Assembly (NCBI GenBank): GCA_965248975.1 | Contig: CBDFKU010000012.1 | Span: 1-64,000, forward strand | DNA length: 64,000 bases | Source of the DNA: CBDFKU01 sp965248975 | Lineage (GTDB): Bacteria; Chloroflexota; Dehalococcoidia; Lucifugimonadales; JAGWBF01 | Direction: 5' to 3' | Shown here: piece by piece, positions 51,851 to 60,253 of the stretch | How the letters are laid out: the number at the start of each line of letters is the position of its first letter | Position numbering within the stretch: position 1 is the stretch's first letter | The notes under the pieces: model-generated | The model's database searches: none | Told to the model about the DNA's origin: nothing | Seen by the model: the letters and a program-made list of their open reading frames with translations, nothing else | Translations under genes and position numbers: made by a program

Positions 51851-52429
51851 ATGAGATGCCCCTACTGTAGCGATCCCGATTCCAGGGTGACGGACTCCCG
51901 TACCGCCGAAAACGGCATACGGCGTCGGCGGGAGTGCGTCCGCTGCGGCCTGCGCTTCACTACCTACGAGCGGGTCCAGAGCACCGCCCTGGTGGTGGCC
52001 AAGCGGGACGGGCGTCGTGAGGAGTTCAACCGGGAGAAGCTGATGTCCGGCGTCGTGAAGGCCTGCGCCAAGCGGCCGGTCTCCTTTCGGGATATCGAGA
52101 AGCTGGTGGAGGATATAGAGGCCGAGCTACAGAGCCTGGGCCACGCCGAGATCCGGTCCACCATTCTAGGAGATATGGCCATCGAGAGGCTGCGAAAGCT
52201 GGATCGAGTCGCATACATCCGCTTCGCCAGCATTTACCGGGACTTTCAGGACATCGAGAGCTTCGAGGAGGCGGTGAAGGACCTGCGAGAGAACACCGAG
52301 CAGCTCAGGCTGATGGAAGGTGTCCCTCCGGCGGTCCAGGGACGGAGAGGTAGGAGGCGGGGAAGGGTGCCCACTACGCAACACGTCCTTGGAAAGGACA
52401 GCCATCCAGGAGGTAATCAGCATGAGTAG
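51851..52429 (+). CDS. nrdR: NrdR, ribonucleotide reductase repressor, with C-terminal extension
   Basis: A 192-aa NrdR: zinc ribbon MRCPYCSDPDSRVTDSR...RRRECVRCGLRFTTYER (residues 1-42) and an ATP-cone (VVAKRDGRREEFNREKLMSGVVKAC to IRFASIYRDFQDIESF). It senses ATP/dATP and represses nrd genes. The family is about 150 aa; here ~40 extra basic residues follow (RRGRRRGRV). The 75-aa gene overlaps its end. ATG has no strong ribosome site. Confidence 0.95.
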   Translation: MRCPYCSDPDSRVTDSRTAENGIRRRRECVRCGLRFTTYERVQSTALVVAKRDGRREEFNREKLMSGVVKACAKRPVSFRDIEKLVEDIEAELQSLGHAEIRSTILGDMAIERLRKLDRVAYIRFASIYRDFQDIESFEEAVKDLRENTEQLRLMEGVPPAVQGRRGRRRGRVPTTQHVLGKDSHPGGNQHE

Positions 52430-52649
52430 CATGTCTCAGGAAAACTCATCCATCCGTTGGGAGACGCTGAGCCACGAGGTGCAGTTCATGAAGGACGCCC
52501 TGAAGGGGTTCACCCTGCTGGGAGTCCAGGACGTGGAGATCAACCACATTGCGGCGATGCAAGAGGAGATCGACCAGAAGTCCAGGCAGGCCCTGGTGGC
52601 CTACTGGATGGATGCCGAGCGGGGCGAGCTCCCCCAGGGCATCGCGTAG
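52422..52649 (+). CDS. Small protein between nrdR and nrdJ, unknown
   Basis: A 75-aa acidic, mostly helical protein, SSIRWETLSHEVQFMKDALK to EEIDQKSRQALVAYWMDAER. AGGAGG lies 8 nt before ATG 52422, the strongest ribosome site in this region, and it overlaps the nrdR stop by 8 bp. I do not recognise a family. Coupling to nrdR suggests a role in nucleotide metabolism or in modulating NrdR or NrdJ (inference). Confidence 0.6.
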   Translation: MSSMSQENSSIRWETLSHEVQFMKDALKGFTLLGVQDVEINHIAAMQEEIDQKSRQALVAYWMDAERGELPQGIA

Positions 52650-52895
52650 GACGACTTCCCTGCAACTACCCCGGTGCGCTGCAAAACGATCGTGATGGTA
52701 CGCTCTACGGGCGATGATCCTCCTTCTCCCTAGATGGGGTAAGGTCGGTACAGGGGTGATACCCCTCACCTCCATCCTCTCTCATAAGGGGAGAGGAGAG
52801 CGCCCGCCGACCATTCGACACAGGTAATATATCCGACTAGCCAATGACTTTTGCATCTCTAAGAAGCGACTCAAAAGAAATACCTCTAAAATCCA
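52650..52895. other. Non-coding gap with palindromic repeat
   Basis: No gene seen. AGGGGTgatACCCCT (52752-52766) and a CTCTC/GAGAG palindrome (about 52773-52800) resemble the widespread 'CCCTCACC...CTCTCCC...GGGAGAGG' dispersed repeats. It may end the nrdR transcript although no T-tract is visible. From 52830 the sequence turns AT-rich. Confidence 0.45.
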
Positions 52896-52942
52896 CTCCA
52901 AGATATAGTACAACAACGGTCGACAAACACTAGAATTTGTGG
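52896..52942 (+). promoter_or_regulatory. Tandem NrdR boxes at the nrdJ promoter
   Basis: CTCCAAGATATAGTAC (52896-52911; 11/16, with the core CAAGATATAGT exact) and ACACTAGAATTTGTGG (52927-52942; 12/16). Starts are 31 bp apart, as at nrdR. The second box exactly fills the -35/-10 spacer, so NrdR binding would block RNA polymerase. Confidence 0.7.
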
Positions 52943-52948
52943 TAGTAT
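52920..52948 (+). promoter_or_regulatory. Promoter of nrdJ
   Basis: TCGACA (52920-52925), 17-bp spacer, TAGTAT (52943-52948) preceded by TGTGG, the same five bases as at the nrdR -10. Predicted start near 52955. Confidence 0.6.
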
Positions 52949-52956
52949 CCTAATCC

Positions 52957-53107
52957 CGCCCGGAGGAGCGACCGGGCATTATATCGGGTGGGATGCGGCG
53001 GCGGTGAAGACTGGGGCCTCACGAATCCGGCATACCTCGCTTACTGAATAATCCAGCTAGACGTTCCATCCTCAGCACCATAGACGGCGTAAGAGCGCGC
53101 CGCCGCC
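52957..53107 (+). ncRNA. Structured 5' leader of nrdJ, possibly cobalamin-responsive
   Basis: GGCGGCGG (52997-53004) pairs with CCGCCGCC (53100-53107), enclosing about 95 nt; GCCCGG/CCGGGC forms a hairpin just before it (about 52957-52977). Inside are GAATCCGGC, CTCGCTTACTGAAT and CCAGCTAGACGTTCC, which resemble, loosely, the core and B12 box of cobalamin riboswitches. The canonical GGGAA-GGTG part is absent. The leader is ~187 nt before a B12-dependent enzyme. Confidence 0.35.
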
Positions 53108-53142
53108 AGCGGGTCGTAAAACTACGGGGAGGCAGAGGACCC

Positions 53143-55605
53143 ATGACCAGCACTTATCAGAGTTCGCATATATCCATTGCGGAGACTCGTCGAAAGATCG
53201 GGGAAGCCCTGGAGGCGTCGGGGGAGCTGAGCAGGCTCTCCAGCCCCAGCCCTGAGCTGACGGATAACGCCCACGCCGTACTGAAGCGCCGCTACCAGGC
53301 CAAGGACCGGGAGGGCAACGTCATCGAAGAGCCCGAGGAGATGTTCCGCCGCGTGGCCCACAACCTGGCCCAGGCCGACAGCAGGTACGGCGGCAACCCA
53401 GAGGAGCTGGCGGCCACCGGGGAAGAGTTCTACCGGGTGATGCGCTCCCTGGATTACCTGCCCAACTCACCGACGCTGATGAACGCCGGCCGGGAGCTGC
53501 AGATGCTGTCGGCCTGCTTCGTGCTGCCCGTGGAAGACGCCATGGAGTCCATCTTCGAGACGGTGAAGCAGGCCACCCTGGTGCAGAAGAGCGGAGGCGG
53601 CACCGGCTTCGCCTTCAGCCGTCTCCGCCCCGAGGGGGACATCGTGGGCTCCACCGGCGGTGTGGCCAGCGGCCCGGTGAGCTTCATGCGGGCCTTCGAC
53701 GGCGCAACCGAGGCCGTGAAGCAGGGCTCCACCCGCAGGGGCGCCAACATGGGCATCCTCCACGTCACCCACCCTGACATCCTGAAGTTCATCGCCTCCA
53801 AGGAGGACGGCAAGAGCATATCCAACTTCAACATCAGCGTGGCGGTGACCGAGGAGTGGATGGAGAAGGCCCGGCGGGGCAAGGAGTACGACCTGATAAA
53901 TCCCCGCAGCGGCAAGGCCACGGGTAGCCTCAACGCCGGGGAGGTGTTCGACAGGCTGTGCCGGATGGCCTGGCAGACCGGGGACCCGGGCATCGTGTTC
54001 CTGGACCGGATAAATCGGGACAACCCCACTCCCAGGCTGGGGCAGATCGAGAGCACCAATCCCTGCGGGGAGCAGCCCCTGCTGCCCTACGAATCCTGCA
54101 ACCTGGGTAGCGTGAACCTGTCCCGTATGGTGCGCTACACCGACGAGGGCGCCGAGATCGACTGGGACAGGATGGCCCGGGTTATCGGGACGGCGGTCCA
54201 CATGCTGGACAACGTCATCGACATGAATCACTACCCCATCCCGCAGATAGACGAGATGAGCAAGAATACCCGCAGGATCGGCCTGGGGGTGATGGGGTTC
54301 TCCGACCTGCTGGTGCAGCTAGGCATCCCGTACGACTCCGAGGAGGCCCTTGAGGTTGGCGGCCGGGTGATGGCCTACGTCCGGGAGAAGGCCGACGAGG
54401 CCTCCGTGCGGCTGGCCGAGACCAGGGGCGTGTTCCCCGCCTGGGATGGCAGCGTCTACGACTACCCGGGCGGACCGCGCATGCGCAACTCGGCCCCCAC
54501 AACCATAGCGCCCACCGGAACGATTAGTATCATAGGCGGGTGCTCCAGCGGCATCGAGCCTCTCTTCGCCCTCAGTTACGTGCGCAACGTGATGGACAAC
54601 ACCCGCCTGGTGGAGGGGACGCCCCTCTTCGAGGCAGTGGCCCGCAACGAGGGCTTCCATTCGCAGGAGCTCATGGAGCATCTGGTGGAGAAGGGCAGCC
54701 TTCATGATGTCGACGGCAGCGTGCCAGAGTGGGTCAAGCGCCTCTTCGTGACCTCCCACGACATAGACCCCAGGTGGCACGTGCGGATGCAGGCTGCCTT
54801 CCAGGAGCACACGGCCAACGCCGTATCCAAGACCATCAACTTCCCTAACCGGGCCACGGTGCAGGACATCGCCGAGGCCTACATGCTGGCCTACGACCTG
54901 GGCTGCAAGGGGATCACCATCTACCGGGACGGCAGCAAGGAGAACCAGGTGCTCAGCACGGGCGAGACGGGCAAGCAACCGGCGGCGGCCAATGGCGCGG
55001 CGGTCGCGCTGCCCATGGCCGAGGCCCTGGCGGGCGAGTCGCTGCCCACACCCTCCGTTCCCGTCCATGAGGAGGCCCTAACACCTCGGGGCAGGCCCCA
55101 GGAGATGAGAGGCATCACCGAGCGGATACGCACCGGCCACGGCAACATGTATATCACCATCAACTTCGACGACGCCGGCGGGCCCTTCGAGGTGTTCACC
55201 ACCCTGGGCAAGGCCGGGGGCTGCGACTCGGCCCAGCTGGAGGCCATATCCAGGCTGGTGTCCCTGGCCCTCCGCTCGGGTATCGACTTCCAGGAGATCA
55301 TAAGGCAGATCCGGGGCATCACCTGCTGCCCGGCTTGGGACAACGGCATCCTGGTGCGCTCCGCTCCCGACGCCGTGGCCCTGGCCCTGGAGAGGCACGC
55401 CGTCACCGAGGCCGATCAGGCGGAGGACATCGGCTCGCCCAAGGTGGCCGCCGCCCAGCTCAAGCTGATCTCCAGCGGGGGCGCCCGCCACGGGACCGGC
55501 AACGGCTATCACCCCCGCAGCCGCTGCCCCGACTGCAACACCCCTCTTGCCTACCAGGAGGGCTGCCTGCTGTGCACCTCCTGCGGCTGGAACAAGTGCG
55601 GGTAG
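53143..55605 (+). CDS. nrdJ: Adenosylcobalamin-dependent ribonucleotide reductase (class II)
   Basis: An 820-aa NrdJ. Landmarks in order: LSACFVLPVEDAMESIF (first redox Cys), AFSRLRPEGD, the finger-loop Cys/Glu region NPCGEQPLLPYESCNLGSVNL, PTGTISIIGGCSSGIEP and C-terminal CxxC pairs CPDC and CTSC that reduce the active site and may bind zinc. It makes dNDPs using a B12-generated thiyl radical, so DNA synthesis here depends on cobalamin. GGGGAGG precedes the ATG. NrdR boxes and a structured leader lie upstream. Confidence 0.96.
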   Translation: MTSTYQSSHISIAETRRKIGEALEASGELSRLSSPSPELTDNAHAVLKRRYQAKDREGNVIEEPEEMFRRVAHNLAQADSRYGGNPEELAATGEEFYRVMRSLDYLPNSPTLMNAGRELQMLSACFVLPVEDAMESIFETVKQATLVQKSGGGTGFAFSRLRPEGDIVGSTGGVASGPVSFMRAFDGATEAVKQGSTRRGANMGILHVTHPDILKFIASKEDGKSISNFNISVAVTEEWMEKARRGKEYDLINPRSGKATGSLNAGEVFDRLCRMAWQTGDPGIVFLDRINRDNPTPRLGQIESTNPCGEQPLLPYESCNLGSVNLSRMVRYTDEGAEIDWDRMARVIGTAVHMLDNVIDMNHYPIPQIDEMSKNTRRIGLGVMGFSDLLVQLGIPYDSEEALEVGGRVMAYVREKADEASVRLAETRGVFPAWDGSVYDYPGGPRMRNSAPTTIAPTGTISIIGGCSSGIEPLFALSYVRNVMDNTRLVEGTPLFEAVARNEGFHSQELMEHLVEKGSLHDVDGSVPEWVKRLFVTSHDIDPRWHVRMQAAFQEHTANAVSKTINFPNRATVQDIAEAYMLAYDLGCKGITIYRDGSKENQVLSTGETGKQPAAANGAAVALPMAEALAGESLPTPSVPVHEEALTPRGRPQEMRGITERIRTGHGNMYITINFDDAGGPFEVFTTLGKAGGCDSAQLEAISRLVSLALRSGIDFQEIIRQIRGITCCPAWDNGILVRSAPDAVALALERHAVTEADQAEDIGSPKVAAAQLKLISSGGARHGTGNGYHPRSRCPDCNTPLAYQEGCLLCTSCGWNKCG

Positions 55606-55680
55606 AGAGGGGACCGGAAGAAGCGAACCGGAAGGACCTTGACGACCTAACCGTCTGCTTAGGTGACAAAAGAGGTAAGC

Positions 55681-56106
55681 TTGGCTTTCAAGGATAGAGT
55701 GAATCTACTAATAGAAGATCGTGAGGGCCAAACCCACGAGAATCTAGGAAGAAAAGCTGCGAGGTGCCAAAGGATCGCTGATGATATCACGATTCGATAC
55801 CTCCAAACGTTATTGAAAGGCCCTCGCCAACCGAGAAAAATCGATCGTCAGGCATTGGCAAGCGCACTGGACGTAAGGCCTCACGAATTCTTGGAGGGAC
55901 GTGAACGTGAAATCGCCTACTTTGCGGCGGCTCGCATCAAGAGTGATGCCCTTGTAGAAGAATTTTCTGAATACGTGGCTTCGAACCCTCGATTCAGAAT
56001 GGAAGAAATTGAGGGCGAGGACCTATCATTACTTTTTGAGCAGTTCGTTTCTCAGAACCAGATTCAAGACGAAATTAGACTATTCAATTTGGATGATGAG
56101 CAATGA
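55681..56106 (+). CDS. XRE-like regulator of an ImmA/IrrE module
   Basis: A 141-aa protein with a Cro/C1-like helix-turn-helix: AFKDRVNLLIEDR...HENLGRKAARC, then YLQTLLKG and IDRQALASALDVRPHEFLEG. The C-terminal half is acidic and helical. TTG 55681 follows AGAGGT; a GTG at 55663 is the alternative. Its stop overlaps the peptidase gene (ATGA). Base composition is more AT-rich than nrdJ, suggesting transfer. Confidence 0.75.
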   Translation: MAFKDRVNLLIEDREGQTHENLGRKAARCQRIADDITIRYLQTLLKGPRQPRKIDRQALASALDVRPHEFLEGREREIAYFAAARIKSDALVEEFSEYVASNPRFRMEEIEGEDLSLLFEQFVSQNQIQDEIRLFNLDDEQ

Positions 56107-56939
56107 GTACTTCTCATGATGTCTTGATCGACGAGGTCGTCAAAATCTTTGGCTTGATGACCCTGAAAAGACCAGTGGAGTTGGAAGGGCTTGCCAAGAC
56201 ATGGGGAGTTACTTCAATCGAGAGAAGACCCATTGGGTCGGAAGCGATACTACTTCCGGAAGGCTCCGGATACAAAATAGTCCTCAAAGATGAACCAGGA
56301 TCGAACAGATTTGTCAGGCAGCGATTTTCGTTCGCGCATGAACTCGGACATCTCCTGTTGATGAAGGCTGGATTTGGGGAACAGGCGAACCCTCGGACGA
56401 AGCATAGGGGCATTAACAGAAGCGACGAAGAGCGCCTGGCCGACCGAATCGGGGCCGAGATTCTGATGCCGCGGCTCGCTTTTATTGATGACGGAGAAAA
56501 AGCTGGTTGGTCCCTGAAGACTCTGACAACTTTGTCAAAGAGGTATCAGACGTCATTGCCAGCAACAGCTATAAGAATGATCGACCTGATGCCGGAAACT
56601 TGCCAATTGGCGGTGTGGAAGCCATCGGCAAACCATACGTCCCCGCCGAAACTTGACTGGTCGAGAACTCCCGGATTTCGCTATGGTATTCCGAGCACGG
56701 TAAGCCGCAGTAGGTTATGGTTGATCGTTCGGGCCCTTAACGCAGACGGGACGCAATCAGGAATCGCTCCAATTGTGGATAAAGTGCGTCCAACTGCCGA
56801 ACCGATCGACGTGCCAGCTGAAGCGCTGGCATGGAGTCAAGGTGAGTACCGGAAAGCGATGGTATTTTATTACCCTGAACGTGAGTTGACCGAAGATATG
56901 GCGGCTATCTCGGAACGCAGCCGTAAACTAGGTTCATGA
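56103..56939 (+). CDS. ImmA/IrrE-family metallopeptidase
   Basis: A 278-aa COG2856 protein. The zinc motif is FAHELGHLLL, with a downstream Glu in ERLADRIGAEILMPR. ImmA/IrrE proteases cleave their cognate XRE repressor on a signal (phage or ICE induction, radiation response). Residues ~165-278 form an extra C-terminal domain of unknown role. It is coupled to the XRE gene upstream and to a short gene downstream (ATGA). No integrase or phage gene is near, so this is a free-standing module. Confidence 0.88.
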   Translation: MSTSHDVLIDEVVKIFGLMTLKRPVELEGLAKTWGVTSIERRPIGSEAILLPEGSGYKIVLKDEPGSNRFVRQRFSFAHELGHLLLMKAGFGEQANPRTKHRGINRSDEERLADRIGAEILMPRLAFIDDGEKAGWSLKTLTTLSKRYQTSLPATAIRMIDLMPETCQLAVWKPSANHTSPPKLDWSRTPGFRYGIPSTVSRSRLWLIVRALNADGTQSGIAPIVDKVRPTAEPIDVPAEALAWSQGEYRKAMVFYYPERELTEDMAAISERSRKLGS

Positions 56940-57060
56940 CAAAAAGCGAGTTTCCGCCTGGATGGGATGAAGCCAAGATCCGTCAGGTTCTCGACCACTA
57001 CGAAGGCCAGTTAGAAGAGGAAGCCGTGACAAGGATGAGTTCGAGACTAATGATTCCTAG
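56936..57060 (+). pseudogene. Short MTKxEFPPGWDE-type gene, frameshifted
   Basis: ATG 56936 overlaps the peptidase stop. The frame reads MTKSEFPPGWDEAKIRQVLD and HYEGQLEEEAV, the start of a common small antitoxin-like protein family. After EEEAV homology continues one frame over as DKDEFETNDS-stop (57058). A single base seems lost at GCCGTGAC. Unshifted, the frame runs on meaninglessly to 57169. Function of the family is not established. Confidence 0.55.
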
Positions 57061-57083
57061 TTGCGGGCGAAGGAGGGTGTCCC

Positions 57084-57506
57084 ATGAAGGTGTACAGCGT
57101 CGCCAGGACGATAGATGCCACGCCGGAGGCCGTCTGGGCCATCTTGGCCGACGCGTCCACCTATCATGAATGGGACCCGGGGCTGGACCGGCTCGAGGGC
57201 CGCATCGCGCCCGGAGAGGCGGTCAAGGTGTATACCAAGTTGAGCCCAGGGCGCACTTTTCCCGTTAAGGTGGCCGAGTTCGTGCCCGGGGAGAAGATGA
57301 CCTGGACGGGTGGCATGCCCCTCGGGCTGTTCAAAGGGGTGCGGACCTTCACGCTGTCGCCGCAAGGGAGCGGCACCGAGTTCACCATGCGGGAGGTGTT
57401 CAGCGGGTTGTTGCTGCCCCTGATCGGCAAGTCGATCCCCGACCTCACGCTTGCCTTCGAGCAGTTCGGCGACGGGCTCAAGAGCCGTGCCGAAGGAGCG
57501 GGCTAA
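57084..57506 (+). CDS. SRPBCC-family protein
   Basis: A 140-aa START/Bet v1-like protein: IDATPEAVWAILADASTYHEWDPG opens the fold, WTGGMPLGLFKGVRTFTL is the central sheet and a C-terminal helix (SIPDLTLAFEQFGDGLKSRAE) closes it. Ligand unknown. GGAGG precedes the ATG. It is GC-rich like the core genome and converges on speE. Confidence 0.88.
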   Translation: MKVYSVARTIDATPEAVWAILADASTYHEWDPGLDRLEGRIAPGEAVKVYTKLSPGRTFPVKVAEFVPGEKMTWTGGMPLGLFKGVRTFTLSPQGSGTEFTMREVFSGLLLPLIGKSIPDLTLAFEQFGDGLKSRAEGAG

Positions 57507-57523
57507 CCGGCGACTGATACGGC

Positions 57524-58462
57524 CTAGACCATGAACACCGGGTCGGCGTCGGTGACGATGCGCTGCTCCTCTCCCAAACCGCGGCGCAGGTACTTGGGCA
57601 GCGCGAACATCCCCCGATGGGATATCCCGTCGTAGTACTTCAGCTCCCTGGACACCCTCTGGGATATCATCGTGTCTATCGTAGCGGGCTCTGCGTCTTC
57701 GGGCTTTGGCGTCCCGGGAGCGCCGCCCTCTCCGTTGAAGGCTATCACGAAACCCCACAGGGTAGTGAACGAGGGCACATATACCGAGCATGGAGAGGTC
57801 CTGGGGAACACTGTAGCCAGAGTGCGGGCGATGGCGGTGAAGCATTCGGTGTAGTTCAGCAGTCCCGCCGGACCGGCCTGGGTCACCAGGACCCCGCCGG
57901 GGCGTAACCGCGAACGGGCGATCTCGTAGAACTCCCGGGTATAGAGCAGGTAGGCCGGGCCGCCCTCGATGGGATCAACCAGGTCCAGCACGATGGCGTC
58001 GAAGCTCTCTTGAGTAGAGGCCAGGTACTGCCGGGCATCCTCGTGGCGCAGCTCCAAGCGGCGGTCGTCGAAGGCGCCCTGGTGGTGCCCGGGTAGCAGG
58101 CGGCGGCACAGCTCCACGACCTCGCTATCCAGGTCCAGCATTACCACTTTCTCCACGCTGCGGTGGGAAAGCACCTCGCGCAGGGTGGCCCCCTCACCGC
58201 CGCCGGCGATGAAGACAGAACGCGGTTCGGGGTGTAGAAGGAGTGGCGGGTGCACTAGGGCCTCGTGGTAGATGTGCTCGTCGGCCTCGGTGGACTGGGT
58301 CTTGCCGTCCAACACGAGGCACCGCCCGAATGTCTCGGAGTCCAGCACGTCCACGGCCTGGTACTGGGTCCTGCCGGTGTGGACGATGTCCCTGATGCGG
58401 TACAGGACCATCAGGTCGGCCGTTACCAGCTCGAAATGCCAGTCGCCGGGTGTCTGGATCAT
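57524..58462 (-). CDS. speE: Spermidine synthase-like aminopropyltransferase
   Basis: A 312-aa class I methyltransferase-fold enzyme: an N-terminal beta domain (YQAVDVLDSETFGRCLVLDG with STEADEHIYHEALVHP), FIAGGGEGATLREVL for the decarboxy-SAM site, MLDLDSEVVELCR and catalytic Asp in VLDLVDPIEGGPAYLLYT. It moves an aminopropyl group to putrescine or a similar amine. ATG 58462 is chosen because it starts just past speD; a GTG at 58504 would overlap speD by 35 bp. It works with SpeD next to it. Confidence 0.93.
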   Translation of the reverse strand: MIQTPGDWHFELVTADLMVLYRIRDIVHTGRTQYQAVDVLDSETFGRCLVLDGKTQSTEADEHIYHEALVHPPLLLHPEPRSVFIAGGGEGATLREVLSHRSVEKVVMLDLDSEVVELCRRLLPGHHQGAFDDRRLELRHEDARQYLASTQESFDAIVLDLVDPIEGGPAYLLYTREFYEIARSRLRPGGVLVTQAGPAGLLNYTECFTAIARTLATVFPRTSPCSVYVPSFTTLWGFVIAFNGEGGAPGTPKPEDAEPATIDTMISQRVSRELKYYDGISHRGMFALPKYLRRGLGEEQRIVTDADPVFMV

Positions 58463-58469
58463 TCCGATG

Positions 58470-58838
58470 TTAGGAGCTGACCGCTGACTGGGCCAGAACC
58501 CCACGTTCGAACTCTGTGATGGAAGGGTCTTTCGACTCGACCTTTTCTATGAGGATCTGCGCGGCCGCACGAGGGTCGAAGGATTCGCCGCAGGTGAAGA
58601 TGTCGGCGGCGGCGTATCCGTACTCGGGCCACGTGTGGATGCAGATGTGGGATTCGGCGATGGCAAGGATGCCGGTCACGCCGTGGGGGTTGAACTGGTG
58701 GAAGGACTCTCCTACTATGTGGGCCCCCACCTCCTGGGCCGCCTGGGTAATGGCGTCCTTGAGGTAGGGAAGGTCGTCCAGTAGCTCCGGGTTACAGTTA
58801 TTAAGCTCTAGCATCAGGTGTCGTCCAAGTACATTCAA
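58470..58838 (-). CDS. speD: S-adenosylmethionine decarboxylase proenzyme
   Basis: A 122-aa bacterial class 1B AdoMetDC. Self-cleavage occurs before Ser in AESHICIHTWPE, which becomes the pyruvoyl group; the catalytic Cys is in DIFTCGE. It supplies decarboxy-SAM to SpeE, whose gene follows directly. Start TTG 58838 with a weak GGCGGGTGA upstream. Confidence 0.95.
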   Translation of the reverse strand: MNVLGRHLMLELNNCNPELLDDLPYLKDAITQAAQEVGAHIVGESFHQFNPHGVTGILAIAESHICIHTWPEYGYAAADIFTCGESFDPRAAAQILIEKVESKDPSITEFERGVLAQSAVSS

Positions 58839-58928
58839 TCACCCGCCCCCCTGTATAGGTTTCTTGTGCAAATAAAGATTCTATAGCGTTTTCCGCCACA
58901 TATCAATCCCCCGGACCGTCTCGGAGGC

Positions 58929-58963
58929 AAATAAAGAGGCCGCCCGTTGCCCTGAGCGGCCTC
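58929..58963 (-). terminator. Intrinsic terminator after ftsZ
   Basis: GAGGCCGC (58936-58943) pairs perfectly with GCGGCCTC (58956-58963). On the minus strand the stem is followed by TTTATTTG. It separates the rsmH-ftsA-ftsZ run from speD-speE. Confidence 0.85.
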
Positions 58964-59049
58964 AAAGTGATTCCCGGAGCCCTTTCCCTAGCCATAACCG
59001 GATTGAATAGTCCCTGGGGCTTCCGAGAACATTACTCTATGTTAGAGGG

Positions 59050-60216
59050 CTACCGGAAGAAGCCCCGCTTCCTCTGGGCCGTCTGCTTCCTGAGGAAGCT
59101 GGGGATCTCCAGGTCCTCAGTCTCGTCGGGCAATGCGTCCCTCAGCAGTCTCCGCAGCTCCTCGTCGGTGTTCTCCACCTGCTCCTGGGGAATGGGGAAG
59201 GCCGCAGCGATCATGGTCACTTTGACCTCGTCCTCCATCTTCTGGTCCCGAGCCGTGCCGAATATCACATTGGCCTCGGGGTCCGCCATCGTCTGTATGA
59301 CGTCGGCGGCTTCCTGCACTTCCTTGAGGGTGAGGTTGTTTCCCCCGGTGATGACGAAGAGGATGCGCTTGGCCCCCTCGATGGCTATGTTGAGCAGCGG
59401 GCTCTTTGTCGCCTGTTTCGCGGCGTCCTTGGCCCTGTTCTCGCCCTTGCCGCGGCCGATGGCCAGCCACGACTGGCCGGCGTTGCTAAGGATGGTCTTG
59501 ACGTCGGCGAAGTCCACGTTTATCTCGCCTGGTACGGTGACCACTTCCGCGATGGCCTGGATCCCCTGGTGAAGGACCGAGTCGGCCATCTTCAGGGCGT
59601 CCTCCCAGCTTGTGGCCTGCTCCTTGTGGCGGTCCATCTGCAGCAGGCAGTCGTTAGGTATGACTATCAGCGTGTCCACGTGGTCCGCCAGCCGGGCGAT
59701 GCCCTCGTCGGAGTTCTTACGGCGCACCGACGCCTCGAAGGAGAAGGGCTTGCTGACGACGCCCACCGTAAGGGCCCCGGATTCCTTGGCTAGCTGGGCT
59801 ATCAGAGGCGTCGCGCCTGTTCCGGTGCCACCGCCCATCCCCGCCGCGAGAAATACCATATCCGCACCTTCTACGGCTTCTTTAAGCTCATCTCTGCTCT
59901 CCTCGGCAGCCTGACGGCCCAGCTCGGGGTTGGCGCCTACTCCCAGACCACGGGTAAGCACAGTGCCAATTTGTATCCGGCTGGGGACTTCGCAGCGGAA
60001 AAGGTGCTGGGCGTCGGTGTTCACCGCGTGGTACTCCACCATCGCGTTCTTTTCCTTGAACATGCGGCCTATGGCGTTGCTCCCCCCTCCGCCGATGCCA
60101 ATCACTCTGATCACCGGGGTGCCGGGAGGCCGCTCTCCGACCACCGGGGCCGGAGTCAGCAGCATGGGTTCCTGCCTCGCGTCGTCTTGTGGAAATCCGT
60201 CACTGTTCAAGACCAT
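59050..60216 (-). CDS. ftsZ: Cell-division GTPase FtsZ
   Basis: A 388-aa FtsZ: GIGGGGSNAIGRM, the tubulin signature AAGMGGGTGTGATP and the T7-synergy region. The C-terminal peptide LEIPSFLRK and the basic tail are present, so partners such as FtsA can bind. An N-terminal extension of ~35 residues precedes the GTPase. It polymerises into the division ring. GGAGGCACC precedes ATG 60216. A terminator follows. Confidence 0.96.
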   Translation of the reverse strand: MVLNSDGFPQDDARQEPMLLTPAPVVGERPPGTPVIRVIGIGGGGSNAIGRMFKEKNAMVEYHAVNTDAQHLFRCEVPSRIQIGTVLTRGLGVGANPELGRQAAEESRDELKEAVEGADMVFLAAGMGGGTGTGATPLIAQLAKESGALTVGVVSKPFSFEASVRRKNSDEGIARLADHVDTLIVIPNDCLLQMDRHKEQATSWEDALKMADSVLHQGIQAIAEVVTVPGEINVDFADVKTILSNAGQSWLAIGRGKGENRAKDAAKQATKSPLLNIAIEGAKRILFVITGGNNLTLKEVQEAADVIQTMADPEANVIFGTARDQKMEDEVKVTMIAAAFPIPQEQVENTDEELRRLLRDALPDETEDLEIPSFLRKQTAQRKRGFFR

Positions 60217-60253
60217 TGGTGCCTCCTTAGCTCCTTATATTTTTGTCGCTTCC

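Noticed and set aside
52752..52800. Intrinsic terminator of nrdR
   Set aside because: The palindromes lack a following T-tract and match a common dispersed repeat instead.
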